Positions 11,511-24,000 of a stretch of 64,000 bases of DNA are shown piece by piece. The position numbers and the translations under genes are program-made. The notes beneath the pieces were generated by a model. It saw only the letters and a program-made list of their open reading frames with translations, had not been told where the DNA came from and searched no databases. Numbering within the stretch: position 1 is the stretch's first letter; the number at the start of each line of letters is the position of its first letter. Source of the stretch: Lethocerus indicus (lineage: Eukaryota > Arthropoda > Insecta > Hemiptera > Belostomatidae). Location: the NCBI GenBank assembly GCA_019843655.1, contig JACDQD010000003.1:3102925-3166924 (forward strand), given 5' to 3'.

Positions 11511-13900
11511 GAAGAAACCCGTCTTGCGTTTATTCAGTGAGGTAACGTTCTATAAAAACTGAAATTATTATCCGCAGCGGTCCATTTATATTGGCCTTTA
11601 CAATGAGTGTCTGTCGGAATGAATAAAAGTGAACGAATATCGGTGAGGGAAAAATTAGAATTGACCCGAATTTCCCGGCGGAAAATACGGCTATTCAGGA
11701 GGCATCCGCGCGCCCTTGCCCTTACAGTAAAGTTTTGATACCACCTCCAGTTTAATTTCAGCGAAAACATTCAAATCCTCTCAGTCCCTTCAGTTAAACA
11801 CCTTTATTCCAGTTATCAGATATTTCAGTAAGGTATAGTTGTTACTTGGGCGAAAAATAATTTGATAATAGATGAATATAAGCGCGGGGTTTTGAGAAAA
11901 ATCTAAGCAGTTAATAGGCTTATAATTTTGTGCTGTTGTTAAGCGCGAATTAGTAACTTGTTTCGGAATTTAAACTGTTCTAGCTTAACGCCGAATGAGC
12001 TATAATTTTTCCTTTTTGGAGGCTGGAAGAAATTCTGGAAATGTTAACCCGTCTACTGGAACTAACTCTACAGTGATAGCGGTTCGCAGTATTACGCTAT
12101 CTTAAAGGAAGTGATGACCGATTAACCGAGAGGATTATTAAACTCCAGTAAATCCGCTGGAATTATTTAGTCACTGATGCTTCCAGTAATTTATAAACGT
12201 TCGGTGTTTTCGAATTAAATTATTTTTACGCGTTTGTATTTTTTCTCTGTACATCTACAGGACACCACATGTTGACTTGAAAAACTGATGGTACAGTTGC
12301 CCTTCACCTTATATTTATTAAAATATAGTTTAATGTATTATTACCCTTTCTATCCTATTTAATCTAACTAATTTTAACAACATATAAAATTCTATATGAG
12401 TACTCACCGTCGAATATTCTACAACTTAACGTTAACTCCGAGTCTTGGTCTGCTGTAATTTATTTCCTTGTAATACTCTTTTAATATATTTTAATTAATA
12501 TTTCCGACACTGTTTTCATATTTTTGGGCTATAAAATGTTAATTTTACCGCTAAAAGCGGCCGAAACCGGTCTAGGAGATGAAATACCACGATATAGTAA
12601 AAAATTGTCGATACTGTTGAGATGCATACGAGTAAATGTTTCGATATGTTTCGAATAAGACTGTACTCACACATGGTGTATTTGAATTGGATTATTTTTA
12701 ACACTCGGGTGAATGTTGTTATACTGTTTACCGTAATCCGTAGCTCAGTTAATTCTTATTAATTATGTGCCTTCTGTGCTTTGTTCAGGGCTTATTCCTG
12801 TTACCCTGGGCGGGCTTGAAGGCCCGGCGTAAATGAAGGGTGAGGCCTCTGGGTTAGAGCAATGTGAACCGGTCGAGGATGGATTTATTTTTAACGACGG
12901 TGAGACGGCATATTGTCGCCCCCCCCCCCGCCCCCCGGGGGGGCCGCGGGTCTTGGCGTTAGCCGTAGAACATCTGTAGACTGTTTAACAGTTTAAATGC
13001 GGTTCGGTCATCCCCGACCAGTCAAAGGGGAGTTTTTTTTTCTCCGCCTCCCGCAACGTTTGTGTTCTCCCGGCCGGAACCACCTTCGCCCTTGCCCTTA
13101 ACATTTTTTTTCTAAAGGGGGGGGGCTGCACCATTTTTCATTTATATATTACACGCACCGGCATTGTACGATTTATAAAATGCTCCGATGATCTGAAACA
13201 GTCTAAAAAGTGAAAGCAAAATTGTGACTAGGCGTAATTCAAAGAGAATAACCCTTAATCTAGTTCAACAGACTGCCCAAAATAGGAACGATGAAGTGTC
13301 TTCCGTCGCTTCCTAATTAGCCCGGATGGAACGTCATCGATCGGCATCTCAAGTGACAACGGCGATTCAATTGGACATCTAAGTTTATGAAAAACAAAAA
13401 CTGTGTCAATTCAGTGGATATTTTCATAATACGGCCAGTTTTTATTGCACTGGAGACACTTTCCTAATTGGAAAGACGACGAGGAAAAATAATACTATGA
13501 CCGTCGGCATTGAACTAGAATCGCGGCTTCATCGCGTGTTTTAATTAGTTTTACGCCGAGTTCAAAAATAATTCGCCGCCAGTTATTGTTTTTTCCGACC
13601 GAAATCGGATGTCATAACTGTTATCTGCTAACGGCGCCAACACTCACTGAATACAATTGTCTGTCATTTTCGCCACACCGTTACCCGGAATTTATGAGTA
13701 ATATTTTTCAACTTCGGTCCTCCAACCGGTATAATGATTTTTGCCATAATCGGTCATGAATACTTCTTGGCATTGTCCGTACGTAATTGTTCTCCCCCAT
13801 ACTTCGCATTTCTGTTATACAGCGATTTCCATAATTCGGTTTAAATCGCCAGTCTTCTGGTTTCTGGTTTTCGGTACCCATTTCCCGTATTTAAATTATA

Positions 13901-13903
<3 letters not shown>
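11511..13903. other. Non-coding stretch, no gene recognised
   Basis: AT-leaning sequence. C11 followed by C6 and G7 lies at 12,919-12,943, and G9 at about 13,117-13,125. The longest frames are below 80 codons and look like chance. Confidence 0.55.

Positions 13904-13979
<76 letters not shown>
13904..13979. repeat. Compound (TA)n(TG)n microsatellite
   Basis: About 19 TA units followed directly by about 19 TG units. Apparent open frames across it on both strands are artefacts of the repeat. Confidence 0.95.
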
Positions 13980-13980
<1 letters not shown>

Positions 13981-14100
13981 GGGTGCAGTATAGCGCAGTG
14001 GACGGGAAGTTTTGGCACCGGCCGAAATGCCAACCTGCCGGGGGCATGACATTTCCCGGCCGCTTAGAACTCGGCTCCGACCACCCTTGGGGGGCCTTCA
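13980..14100 (+). repeat. tRNA-like / SINE-like fragment (weak)
   Basis: Directly after the TG run, TAGCGCAGTGG (13,991-14,001) matches the tRNA internal A-box pattern TRGYNNARNGG exactly. About 25 bases on, GGCCGAAATGCC is only a poor B-box. The position of a microsatellite against a SINE-like unit is typical, but the structure is too degenerate to name a family. Confidence 0.25.
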
Positions 14101-14465
14101 AAAGTCAAACAAAATGTTAATATTTTCGGCGCTCCGATTTGCGCATTTTGCGCGCCCTTTGCCCAGTCCGTAGTCCGTCCGAGTCTTCCGATAGCCAACT
14201 ACATCGTATACCCGAAATTTCTCCATAATTCTCAACCTCTTCGTACTCTTCCTTCTGGAAACTTCTTATATGGGCTCAATTCCTTCGGTTTTTTCTGTAT
14301 ATCTCGTCAAAACATCATTCCACTCTTATTCTTTCCCACTTCCGTATGAAAACCGCATTTACCTTATTGGGCACTGTTTCTGGGTATGTGAAGGGTTTTC
14401 AGCAATCAAAAATGTGTCCCGCCACATGGTAAAACTTCGATAAAATCTGTACAATTAGTCTTACA

Positions 14466-14510
14466 GCTTGTTAAAACAAGCGAACATAATGGCCGCTTTA
14501 ACGAGCGGCT
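14466..14510. repeat. Two adjacent short hairpins
   Basis: CTTGTT-AA-AACAAG is followed within about 10 bases by GCCGCT-TTAACG-AGCGGC. Both have perfect arms. Function is unknown; they lie about 110 bases upstream of the promoter-like arrangement. Confidence 0.5.
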
Positions 14511-14614
14511 AGAAATGAGTTAATAAAATCTTGGTACGAACTTTCACTCCGCTCGGCTTGCTTGCCACAGCTAGTAGGTTTTTCTGAATATTCCGGTCGT
14601 TTCAGTGTAACGCC

Positions 14615-14690
14615 GCCTCCGATTGGTTGCTATAATATCTTATTGCAATCGATAGCTATAAAATACAAGTAGAGTCCGACAACTTACCAT
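14615..14690 (+). promoter_or_regulatory. Candidate TATA/CCAAT core promoter
   Basis: An inverted CCAAT box (ATTGG, 14,622) is followed by TATAAAATA at 14,657-14,665. The spacing is that of a classical core promoter, with initiation expected near 14,685-14,695. Only short frames follow (the first ATG-led one, at about 14,787, has 29 codons), so no product can be named. In AT-rich DNA a TATA-like string can arise by chance. Confidence 0.25.
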
Positions 14691-17600
14691 CGTGTTGCTT
14701 GTTAACTTTCAAATTTGTGTTCGAAACTTCAAAGTTGTGTGTGAGAGCCCTCCATCGATTGCCGTTTCGCGTGTCCGGAGGACGGTATGCTAATGGTCGA
14801 GTTCGGTTTCGGTCCGGGTGATCCTGGTTTTGCGGGGATACATCCGGTATCGTGGGGGCGTTATAACCGACTCTGAAGTTGACAAATCTACGGCATTTCT
14901 GTTCTGAGATATGGCCGGTTTATTATCTGGATGACGTGGGAATGAATAATTCGGCCAGACGTCGGCCTCGATTTAAATGTCGCCTCCTTTCGAAAGAGGC
15001 CCAGAACTCCTCCTGTGTCTCTTTCCGTGCGTCCCGCTAAGTAGTCCAAGGGGAGGGAATTTTCACTCCGGCTTGAATATTCATCGGTCGGACCACGAAC
15101 TTTTAAACGCGAATTGAACCCGAGCAATGAAAACTTATCGGGAGATCTGAGTCCGATGTAAAACAGCGAATATGTCCAGTTGTCCTCATCAGTGCAATAG
15201 TCACACCGAGACGAGTATAGAATTTATTAGATTCAAATAATTCATTCATTTTAATTCTGTTCTAAAGCGCATAGCCCTTTTTCTATTTAAACACTCTATT
15301 ATATTGGTCTTTGAATTGGACCTAACAGAAAGGAAATTATAGCTTTTTACGAACATGTATTGGTTCATAATGCTAAGGTTATAAGCAATGAGGTATTGCT
15401 TAAAGGTCTACGTTTTGACGTGGTTAAAAACTGGTTCTTCAGCACAAAAACGGGGTTAAATAGTGGATTTCGGCACAAAACGGGATTAAAGAGGATATTT
15501 TAAAGTTCCGACTTTTAGTTTTCGTTTCCCCGCGCGGATTGTTCTTCGCGTCGCTTCCATTTGGGATTAAAATTACATTCTGGTTTGGCAAGTTTCTTCG
15601 CGTATTCGATTCGCGGATGAGGCCTTCACCGACGGGGGAAATAATTCTTTTCAATTCTATTTCAACGCCTGCCGTACCCACAAGAGGGTTTACATTGTAA
15701 AAATATAAATTGGTACGGGGTCAATGTCGGGCCCCTGGCCAACGTCCCAAATTTCCATCTAAATAAAGTCATCGGCAGTTACGCTTTTAACCGATCTTAT
15801 AATGGGTGGGGGGGGGGGGGAGGAACAGAGTACTAGGACTGAATAAATAAAAGTCAGAACCATATATTGACTAATATTTACATTCTTAGGTGTTATATTT
15901 ACTATATTTATAAAATAGGAAATGCCATAATGATAGATCGATTTCGTCATCTCCTTAGTCGTATTCCATCCAGTAGATTGACGAGGTTTTGTTTGAAATT
16001 TGATGGAACCTCTAAGGCTGACTACGCGCCCTAGATCGAGACGATAAACAGCTTGTAATATTAAAACCGTCGCCGTATAGACGGTTTCGAACGCCGTTCG
16101 AATCGTAGCCGGCTAATTAAAGAATAAACGTACAAATGGCCGGCCGGGCGTTATTAACAGTTGGTCCCCGCCAATTCGAATCGGCCAATTTGAACGGCCC
16201 GTCGGCCGATTGGTTTTCATTGCAGTCGAATAAACGATTTTTCGTTATAGGTCGATTCACGGATGTGTCGGGCCGGCGGAATTTCGCGTTTTAATAACTT
16301 GAAATTGGAACGTTCGCCTACCGGTTTACACTTTGCGTAGCAAATGAAAATATACCGACGCTACGGCCGCTAAACCAGACACTGGATTCCTTTGGCTTTG
16401 GAAATTTTACGCGCCAAACGTGCAAATATACAATCCATCTGTTATATAGCAGGAGAAATACGCGGTTTTTGTTTGTTGCGCAGAAAAAATCATCATTATT
16501 ACTATCGTCATAGCTGTCAACCCTTTGCACCCCGGACCATTCTGGATGTTGGCTACCGGCTACTCCTCGGTGGTTGGCCGATGTCACTGTCACTGCTATC
16601 GTTTTGGTCTAGATTTTTTAGTCTTTCTAACGTATCCGTATAAACGTCTATCCGAAGCTCATCTTCACTACTACTTGTACCGTGAGACTCAATCCTGTTT
16701 GAACGTTTTGCCATTGTTCTAATAAAAAAAAAATGAATGAATCCGTGGGTTGAAAATTTCTAATTGTTATTACTAAATCGCCGACATCTCTTCTATATAT
16801 CTTAGTAATTTTACAATAATTTGATTCGATGTCTCGCGCCACATTTCAAGAGAAAACATCGGGCAAAACGTGCACGTCTCAAAATGTTGCGCAGATATAA
16901 TATAATTCCCCGTAATCGCTAATAAATTTTAACTTCCCCCCAATGGCACTACGATGTCCCACGAGAGGGGACAACGGAGTGCAAACGGTTAAAATATTAT
17001 GGTAAATCGCGCTTATTATAAATAAATACTTGCGAATATTATATTTTCGACTGTAGTCCATGTGAAATATATTTTTATTATTATTGTCTCTTGGAAAGCC
17101 CCCGTAATATGGGTTCAGTTTTTGATAACATTTTTTATTCACTTAGCCGTATATTGTTAAGCAAGATCGAATAGATATTTTAAAATATTATTTGCCCATA
17201 AAGACGCAAGTGGGCTTTCAATGCTGGAAGCAATTTAAAATTTTATTGAAATATTTTTTATTTTGTATCCGCGTGAGGGATATTAAAAAATAAGGATTTT
17301 TTTCTATTTCGGATGCTCACTCAATGACCGGATACTCGTGCCGAATATTCGACGTGCCTATTAGGGACGACAAGGCTGTCATTATATTGAGAATTGTTGA
17401 GAAGAAGAGATGTGTGTCGCGCACAACTGGGGCCGGCATAAGCGCTTATATTATACAATTTGCTATATGGCTCGTATCCTTATTGTGATCCATTTCAATT
17501 TTAATCTCGCCTAATTTATTCTTCGAACACTGCGCACAAGTTGCGATTCTATAATTTCAGCTCTGTGGGGACGATTATGTCGTACCGGCTCACGTCCTCG

Positions 17601-17837
17601 TGGCAAACCCTTTCGCGGAGATACAGTAAATTCCTCCGAACTACTGCATTACAGAATATAATAAACCTGCGTTCTCAATTTAAATTTACATCCGGTATAA
17701 TGAAATAGATTCAATTAAGTACATAAAAACTTTTTGACTGACTTCGGTCCCGGGTTTAGCCTATCCTCTTCGTATAACTACATAATAATCTTAACGTTGG
17801 TATAAATAGTATTTTAACTGTAGACTGTTACTGTAAA
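14691..17837. other. Non-coding stretch with one small acidic frame
   Basis: No recognised gene. G13 lies at 15,808-15,820. A GC-rich patch at 16,080-16,300 has repeated GGCCGATT/CCAATT-type words. The only frame with protein-like composition is at 16,553-16,714 on the minus strand, described separately. Confidence 0.5.
16553..16714 (-). CDS. Small acidic ORF, unrecognised
   Basis: Fifty-three codons starting MAKRSNRIESHGTSSSEDEL and ending SDSDIGQPPRSSR then TAG. The Ser/Asp/Glu-rich composition with a basic start resembles the disordered N-terminal ends of some transposases or nuclear proteins. After the stop, another frame continues with further acidic residues (SYDDSNNDDF), which could mean a frameshift in a longer decayed frame. 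I recognise no family. Chance is a real alternative for so short a frame. Confidence 0.2.
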   Translation of the reverse strand: MAKRSNRIESHGTSSSEDELRIDVYTDTLERLKNLDQNDSSDSDIGQPPRSSR

Positions 17838-17866
17838 ATGTCGATTACTTTTGGGTACCCCTAATA
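17838..17866. mobile_element. Solitary mariner-type terminal end
   Basis: GTCGATTACTTTTGGGTACC followed by CCTAA and then TA. Its reverse complement matches the terminal repeat of the mariner at 31,093-31,282 at nearly every position of about 26. No partner end was found within the preceding few hundred bases, so this is a truncated or recombined remnant. Confidence 0.55.
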
Positions 17867-20754
17867 GTATCAAGATGAAAAACAAGTATATAAAACATTG
17901 GATAACATAAGTTTGAAATTAGAGAATTTGGAAAAATATAACAGATCCCTGAACATAAAATCAGGGGACGTGAAAAAGTACTTTTACTGAATAGTGCACA
18001 GACGACATAACACTATTTACAACATATGCATAAAAATACTAAACGATGATCAACTAAGTGATACATATCACGGTTTATTTCTTAAGTACATATTTTTGTA
18101 TCGCCTGATTTTGCTGTGTATCGCTGTATTCTTATATTTCGTCGTAAAATGAGCATTTTCTAGCGTGAAAAAATTAAAACGAACGCGAAGAAGTCTAAAC
18201 AAATATTAATTAAAACATATTAAAAGAATATAGAATCGAATGCACGTACGGAAAGCTCAGTTAGGTTCCCCAATTTATAAATGATAACTTAAATATAAGG
18301 TGCCCCGGTCCTAGGGATTTTTGTCCATATTGGAGGGTTCTGGAACCTTAACCCATGGCGATAAATGAAGCACTGATATATAGAAAGATAACAGAAGGGT
18401 GCAAGAAGGAAGTTGTTTGCGCTATAGTACATATAATTCACTGGGCTTATTCATTTTTATCCTAAAAAATAGGTACGTTTCTACTCAACAGTAGGGTTCC
18501 CGTATTAACGTTAACAGTATGCAGAGCTTTATCTCCTCGGGGTGAGAGTGAGCCTACTTCGGTCGGTTAACATATTTAATGTCGTATTGAGTTGTGAATT
18601 TGTTCTTGCCTTCCCACCCTTTGCTAGGGGCGGAGGGGGGTTGGAGGGATTCTCGAGGGGGATTGTACAACTTCTGGATTGGATAGTTGTGAAACTCGGA
18701 CAGAAAGCCCATTAGCCTATCTGTCGCTCTCTCTCCCTCTCACCCTCGCTCCCTCCCACCCTCTCTCTCTCTCTGTCCACCGGCGACTATTGTCCAAGGG
18801 TTGTCCCCGTCAGTGTCCCGCACCCCCCCTGTACCCCGCCGTGGCGTTCAGTTGATTCGATTAATCCGACAACCAACCCCTCCCCGGGGTGGGTCGGTCT
18901 TCGATTCACGTCGTTAATTCCCCGATAGGTTTCAGACTGCAGCTAGCTAACGGCCACGATCCAATGTAAGGAGTTTCCCTTGAACAGATTTAAATACATT
19001 TTAAAAGTATCATTAATGACGAGGAAAGCATACGGCCTTCACCAGACACTATACCGGCAGACACACTGTTTTATACAGTGTACCAGGGTTTAGATTCTTA
19101 AGAAAGTTGTTGCTCGTATATAATATTGAATTGCTTGGATTGTTTTTCGAAATAGTTGGCAAATTTTGTTAGTCACCACAAATCAGCTAATTATAAATTA
19201 ATTCTAAGAAAATATATAAAGATAGCTGTAGGCGATGGTAAAATAACGTTCCCCCACTTCGCTGTCAACAATAGTAATGCATATAAATAGAGGCCGGAAA
19301 CCTGCCAGCAATTGCATTTATAAATTTAGAAGTAATTTCTGATTGTTCGACCGATTGCATAATTGTCTCTGCGCCTAGATTCTAAATATACTTGTATTGC
19401 TCAGAATTTTGTACAACAATAAAACCCCTAGGACTGAAATTACACTCACCCATTCTCTGAAGGAGTCTTGAAACCACCTGGAATCGAAAATGGAATGGCG
19501 ATGATTTAATGTCATCTCCACTAGCGCGAAGCATCCTGTCGGCACTGTCAGTCTTCGCGTTAAGAAAGACCCGAACGCCAAATAGACCGGTGGCAACGGG
19601 TCTAGGAAATTGCGGGCGTGATTCATCCAGCGGCGGGTGTCTTGGGTTTTTGTTCAGTTGGACAAAATTCGAGACAGATTTTCGAGAACTGGAAACCCGA
19701 GAGCGGGGCCGTCTCTTTAGCTGGCTCTCGGATTAATATCCGTATATGAGAATATTATATAAATATATCGATAGAATAATTAATAAAATGATAAATAAAT
19801 AAAAATATTAATATATTTTTCCGTTGTACGTTCCGTTATGCTTCCGCGAACGTTATTTCTTTACATTGAATAATAATGATTACATTAAATTGTATTCGAG
19901 AAGATGTCGCCTGAAGTTGATTTCTCTCGTGAATACGTTTGGATTATTGGAGAATACTTTTATTTACCCGTTATTTAATATTATATATGTGAATGTTTTA
20001 TTCATCCTATAAGGCATTATATTTAGTAGCATTCTGTCAGTAAAACAAAACATCGGTTTCTGTAACTATGGTGTTACTGACACCAGCCTGCGTACAGTCG
20101 ACCGGTACGTAACATTGTAACGACTGCATTGTATAGGACATACACAATATAGTAGACTGTTTGTGACGTCCCCTTCTGCGCGCTATCCACCCCGGCTTTA
20201 TATTAACGGTCTATATGAAACCAGTGGGGATGATTGAATTGTTCTGAGATTGTTTAGCGTGGGGAAGAATACCCCGTTCGATATATATATATATAACTCC
20301 GTTATAGCTTATTAATTTTAATATACTTTATTAGCAAAGTCCGTTCAACAATTTTCTGCAATAACGGGTCGCGTTTTAGGCGGACAAAATTGATGGTTTC
20401 AGTAGTAGGTTAACCGGCCGCCATCGGAAATCACAATCTCTATCTCATTAACTGTTTCATTTACATGTCAGAGGCTTTATTCAAATCCGTAAATCAACGC
20501 CAGAACAACGTTCTACTCGTCACGCGTACTCAATTTTGATTAACCCGTTCGGACGATTGGCCGGCAAGTTTATTGTTCAAAATTGTTCAGAGTTTTTCAC
20601 GTCTTTCCTGTATTCGATCCTGTGGTATTGGAGTAGAATTCACAAACTCACAAATTACAAGAACCGACGTGACCGATAATATTTCAAATCGGTAATAGTT
20701 TAAACTTTACGGCCGTCACTAAAACGAACATCAAAATTGACCTTAGGTAATAAC
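17867..20754. other. Non-coding stretch, no gene recognised
   Basis: A polypyrimidine tract lies at 18,721-18,777 and an (AT)n run at 20,281-20,295. The frames of 62-83 codons near 19,375-20,012 match nothing I know. Confidence 0.55.
18721..18777. repeat. Polypyrimidine CT-rich tract
   Basis: CTCTCTCC and CCCTC units over about 57 bases. Confidence 0.85.
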
Positions 20755-20970
20755 GATCTATAAAAATGGACTGGAGACATCCAACATAGATCCAGAGATT
20801 CCAATAAAAAGCCCTTCGAACCATCCTTCCATGTTCCCTGGTATGTTTCCAATCTCATTCATCATCCCAATTTAACCCTCTCAGGGCTGCTTAAACGCCA
20901 CAAGGTGATCTCATCGGTGTTTAGATCGGAAACACGTCGAAAGTACTAATTATATTTATTACAATTTGTA
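20755..20970 (+). mobile_element. Jockey-like LINE 3' fragment, copy 1
   Basis: Decayed C-terminal tail of a non-LTR retrotransposon ORF2. At 20,790-20,915, allowing for frameshifts and a stop, it encodes QRF-KALRTIL, then WYVSNLIHHPNL and LLKRHK. This corresponds to the conserved post-RT tail of Jockey-clade proteins (LRTILNAPWYVSN-type). The nucleotides closely match the better-preserved copy at 41,935-42,545. It is 5'-truncated with no RT catalytic motif, and several frameshifts make it non-functional. Confidence 0.7.
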
Positions 20971-21063
20971 CAATCAACGAATCTTGACACTATAAACCCG
21001 CACAGTAGAAGAGGGAATGTCGTATTCACAGATTTTTACCCGCGTTATAAGTTCCGAGGAGAC
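20971..21063 (+). repeat. Unclassified dispersed repeat, copy A
   Basis: Starts at ATCAACGAATCTTG and runs through AGTAGAAG, CAGATTTTTACC and ATAAGTTCCG. These blocks occur in the same order and orientation at 36,646-36,760. It starts where the LINE fragment ends. Family unknown. Confidence 0.5.
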
Positions 21064-24000
21064 GAGCTTTTTTAAATAAAATATAAAAATGAGCCTTCCT
21101 AGTTTAGTCTTAGTGTTTTCTTTTGGTCCATAAATACAACATGACAAATAGCGACGGTTTATATCTGACAAAATAAGATCGACCGTGACGACGAGACGTA
21201 CGGCCTCGTCCATTGTCCGCAGTTCATCGAACCCGAATGGAATTAGGTCGGACCTGTTTGATACGCTCGCGTCTTAAACTACCGCATCGGAGAATTTCGA
21301 AAATCTTCAGAGTCCTCCCCCGCCGGGTTTTTTCGCCCCTTTCTGCTGATGAATGCGAATTGGAGGCGCCGAAATCCCGGCCGAAACTTAGTTTCGGTTT
21401 CTGTTCTTCGGCTTGAATTACGTATTCGTTGCACTCTTATGTTTCGCCTCCTCTCTTATATCGAAGTTTTATTAATAATTAAATTCGCGATATATATACA
21501 AATATAAAACAGGGAAACGCATTGTCTCTCATTCGGCCTGCTGTACAACAAGATGCTGCATCTATTTGTAGCGCATATAATTTGAACTGTTTTTACCTTC
21601 AGTATTATTATAAAGAACCGAAAGGTCCTATTCTCTGTACAGATATTTTAATTAATCTTTTCTTTTTTCGAGTGTCCGAACTTTTAATGAAAAAAAGTAT
21701 CTTATCGGACGGTGCCACTACTCATCAGAGTCTCGGGCCGACCTTCGGTGCTGGCACGAATTTTTTTTAATTACACATAGAGCGGGCGTGACCTATATAA
21801 TCGGCGTTCATTCATGAAATTAATACGGCACACTCGATAATGATTGCAATTGAGTTTTCGTTCAATTACAAATTTCAACTGATTAAACGAGAGTTCTGAA
21901 TTAGACCCACTCACCGTTATTGCGTATATATTTCGTACGGGATTTATGAATATAAACTATCCGCCTACTGCTTTGTGATTTGATGAAACGGTAGAATTTC
22001 ATGAGAGGCGTTTTTATGCATTCCAGTCTATGTCATGAGTTTCGATCAGCTGGCGATTCTTTATCCAGAACGACGGGAATGGGAGGGCCCGAAACCGAAT
22101 TTTCCTACGGCTAATTTTTACGATGTCGACGTTGAAACGAGCCCTGAAATATGGCCCGTATAATTTTGCACTTCGATTTGAATTACACTCCATTTAGGGA
22201 CGGACAAATCGCAAGTTTGTTTTGACTGGTCTTTGACAGACCGGTTTCTAACAGTCCAAATTTGCGATTCCACGTCAGATCACTCTGGGAGGTAAATGAA
22301 TAACTTTAACTCGCAACTTTCAACGAATCGCGATAATGTACAGTTAGCTTGATCAGAGTTCGAGGCATGCTTGCTAAATAAGATGAAGCTGTTGTACAAA
22401 AGAAGAAAACAAATATAGCGGAAGATAAAGGAATAAACAGTGTAGAAAACGATTCTATATTAGTGTCCAATTATATCGGAAGGTATTTAACGTGCGCTGG
22501 GCCAAGAAACAACAGAAACCGGATACGGTTTCAATTAAGCGGTAATTGCTTGTCAACTTGATCAAAGCGCACTGACCCCCCCCCCCTCATCAACCTGCGC
22601 GCTTCCTCTGCCCCATTCTCACATTATATGCAAATCCAAATTGGATTTAGTTTTACCTGCCGGTTTAATGGGTGTCGCGATTTAATCAAGGATTGCCGAT
22701 ATAACTGCCGGCGGCGTTTCGAAATCCCGGCCGATCGCTCGAAAATTATCGACTTCGAATCAAAATATTGGTTTATTAATCGCTGCAGAGGCCCAATCAC
22801 CGGCCGGTTAGATTTTACTGCTTGAAATACTCTGTTTAAAGGAAACTCCCAACGACATCTTAAAATGTAACGCTCTCGGCCAAAACTTTAATCACGGCCG
22901 GGTACTAAAACGCAACGGCGCTTTTCCAATAGCCGTACACTTTTCAGAAAAACCGGAGCAGATTCATTTCTCCGTTCCTTTTTACGAAGTAATACAATAG
23001 TCAAACTTTTTCAATTTTACCTTGTACTAATGGACATTTTAAGAAGCGACATTGAAATGAAGAAAAATGAATAAACTGAGATCTTACCACTATCTTAGTG
23101 GATAAATAGAGGTCTTTCCCGCTTTTCCGAAATTTCTCCTACCGTCGGTAGACAACGGGAACACGCCTAAGATATGGTCAGATATTACGTCCTGTTTCTC
23201 TGGCGTAACGCTATTGAAGATGGCGAATCCGCTATTAATATTTAATTTAAGGTAGATGTTTAGGTGAATTGCCTTTCGGGTTCTTAGTTACAGATTTGAT
23301 ATTTCAAAAAACTGTTTGTACTGTAGACTATATTCGGCCCGCCTTTTCTTCGTGTTTTCTATTGTCGTGAAGAAAATTGAAACAACCACCCTTTTTCCCC
23401 TCCCCAGTGCTATCGAGGCTCACGATTTTGCGCACGCGTAACCGAATTAAGTCCTCTCCGCCCTTCACGGAAGCCCTTAGGCCTGCCCGGGGCGTACGAA
23501 AAAAGGGAGGACGAAAAACGTTTCGCCGGGGTCCGGGCGGGAAACGCAAACACCGCTGGAGCGGGGGAGGTTCTCGGAGTGGAAAGGCACATAAAGCGTC
23601 AACGATGATGAGAAAAAAAAAAGGCCCGGCTACAAGTTCTTGTGCCAACACCGCCGGCCGGGTGGACAAAGCGGTTTCGAAATCGATTACGAATTTGAGG
23701 ATCTTATTCGAGACGTACTTGAGGAGTTATAGTGAAGACAACGGAAAATAAGCGTTGTATGTCCACCGGGTTCAGCTGTAAGTTCGGCGTGGGATAAATA
23801 TTATTTTAAATTAATACCTAGTAATTCTTCGATTTATATTCATTCGTAATTGATTGAGAGTCAAGTCTCAGGTGGGCCAGCTAATAAATAATTATTACGA
23901 TTACAATTCGGGATAAGTTCCCAGCCCCGTTCGGATAGGGGAGGTAGAACAGTGTCGCCCCCGCCCATCCCGCGCCCCTGCAGGAGTTCGGGGTCGTTTG

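Noticed and set aside
13756..14101. Open frames through the TA/TG microsatellite
   Set aside because: The dinucleotide repeat encodes runs of IY and CV or TH and produces open frames by composition.
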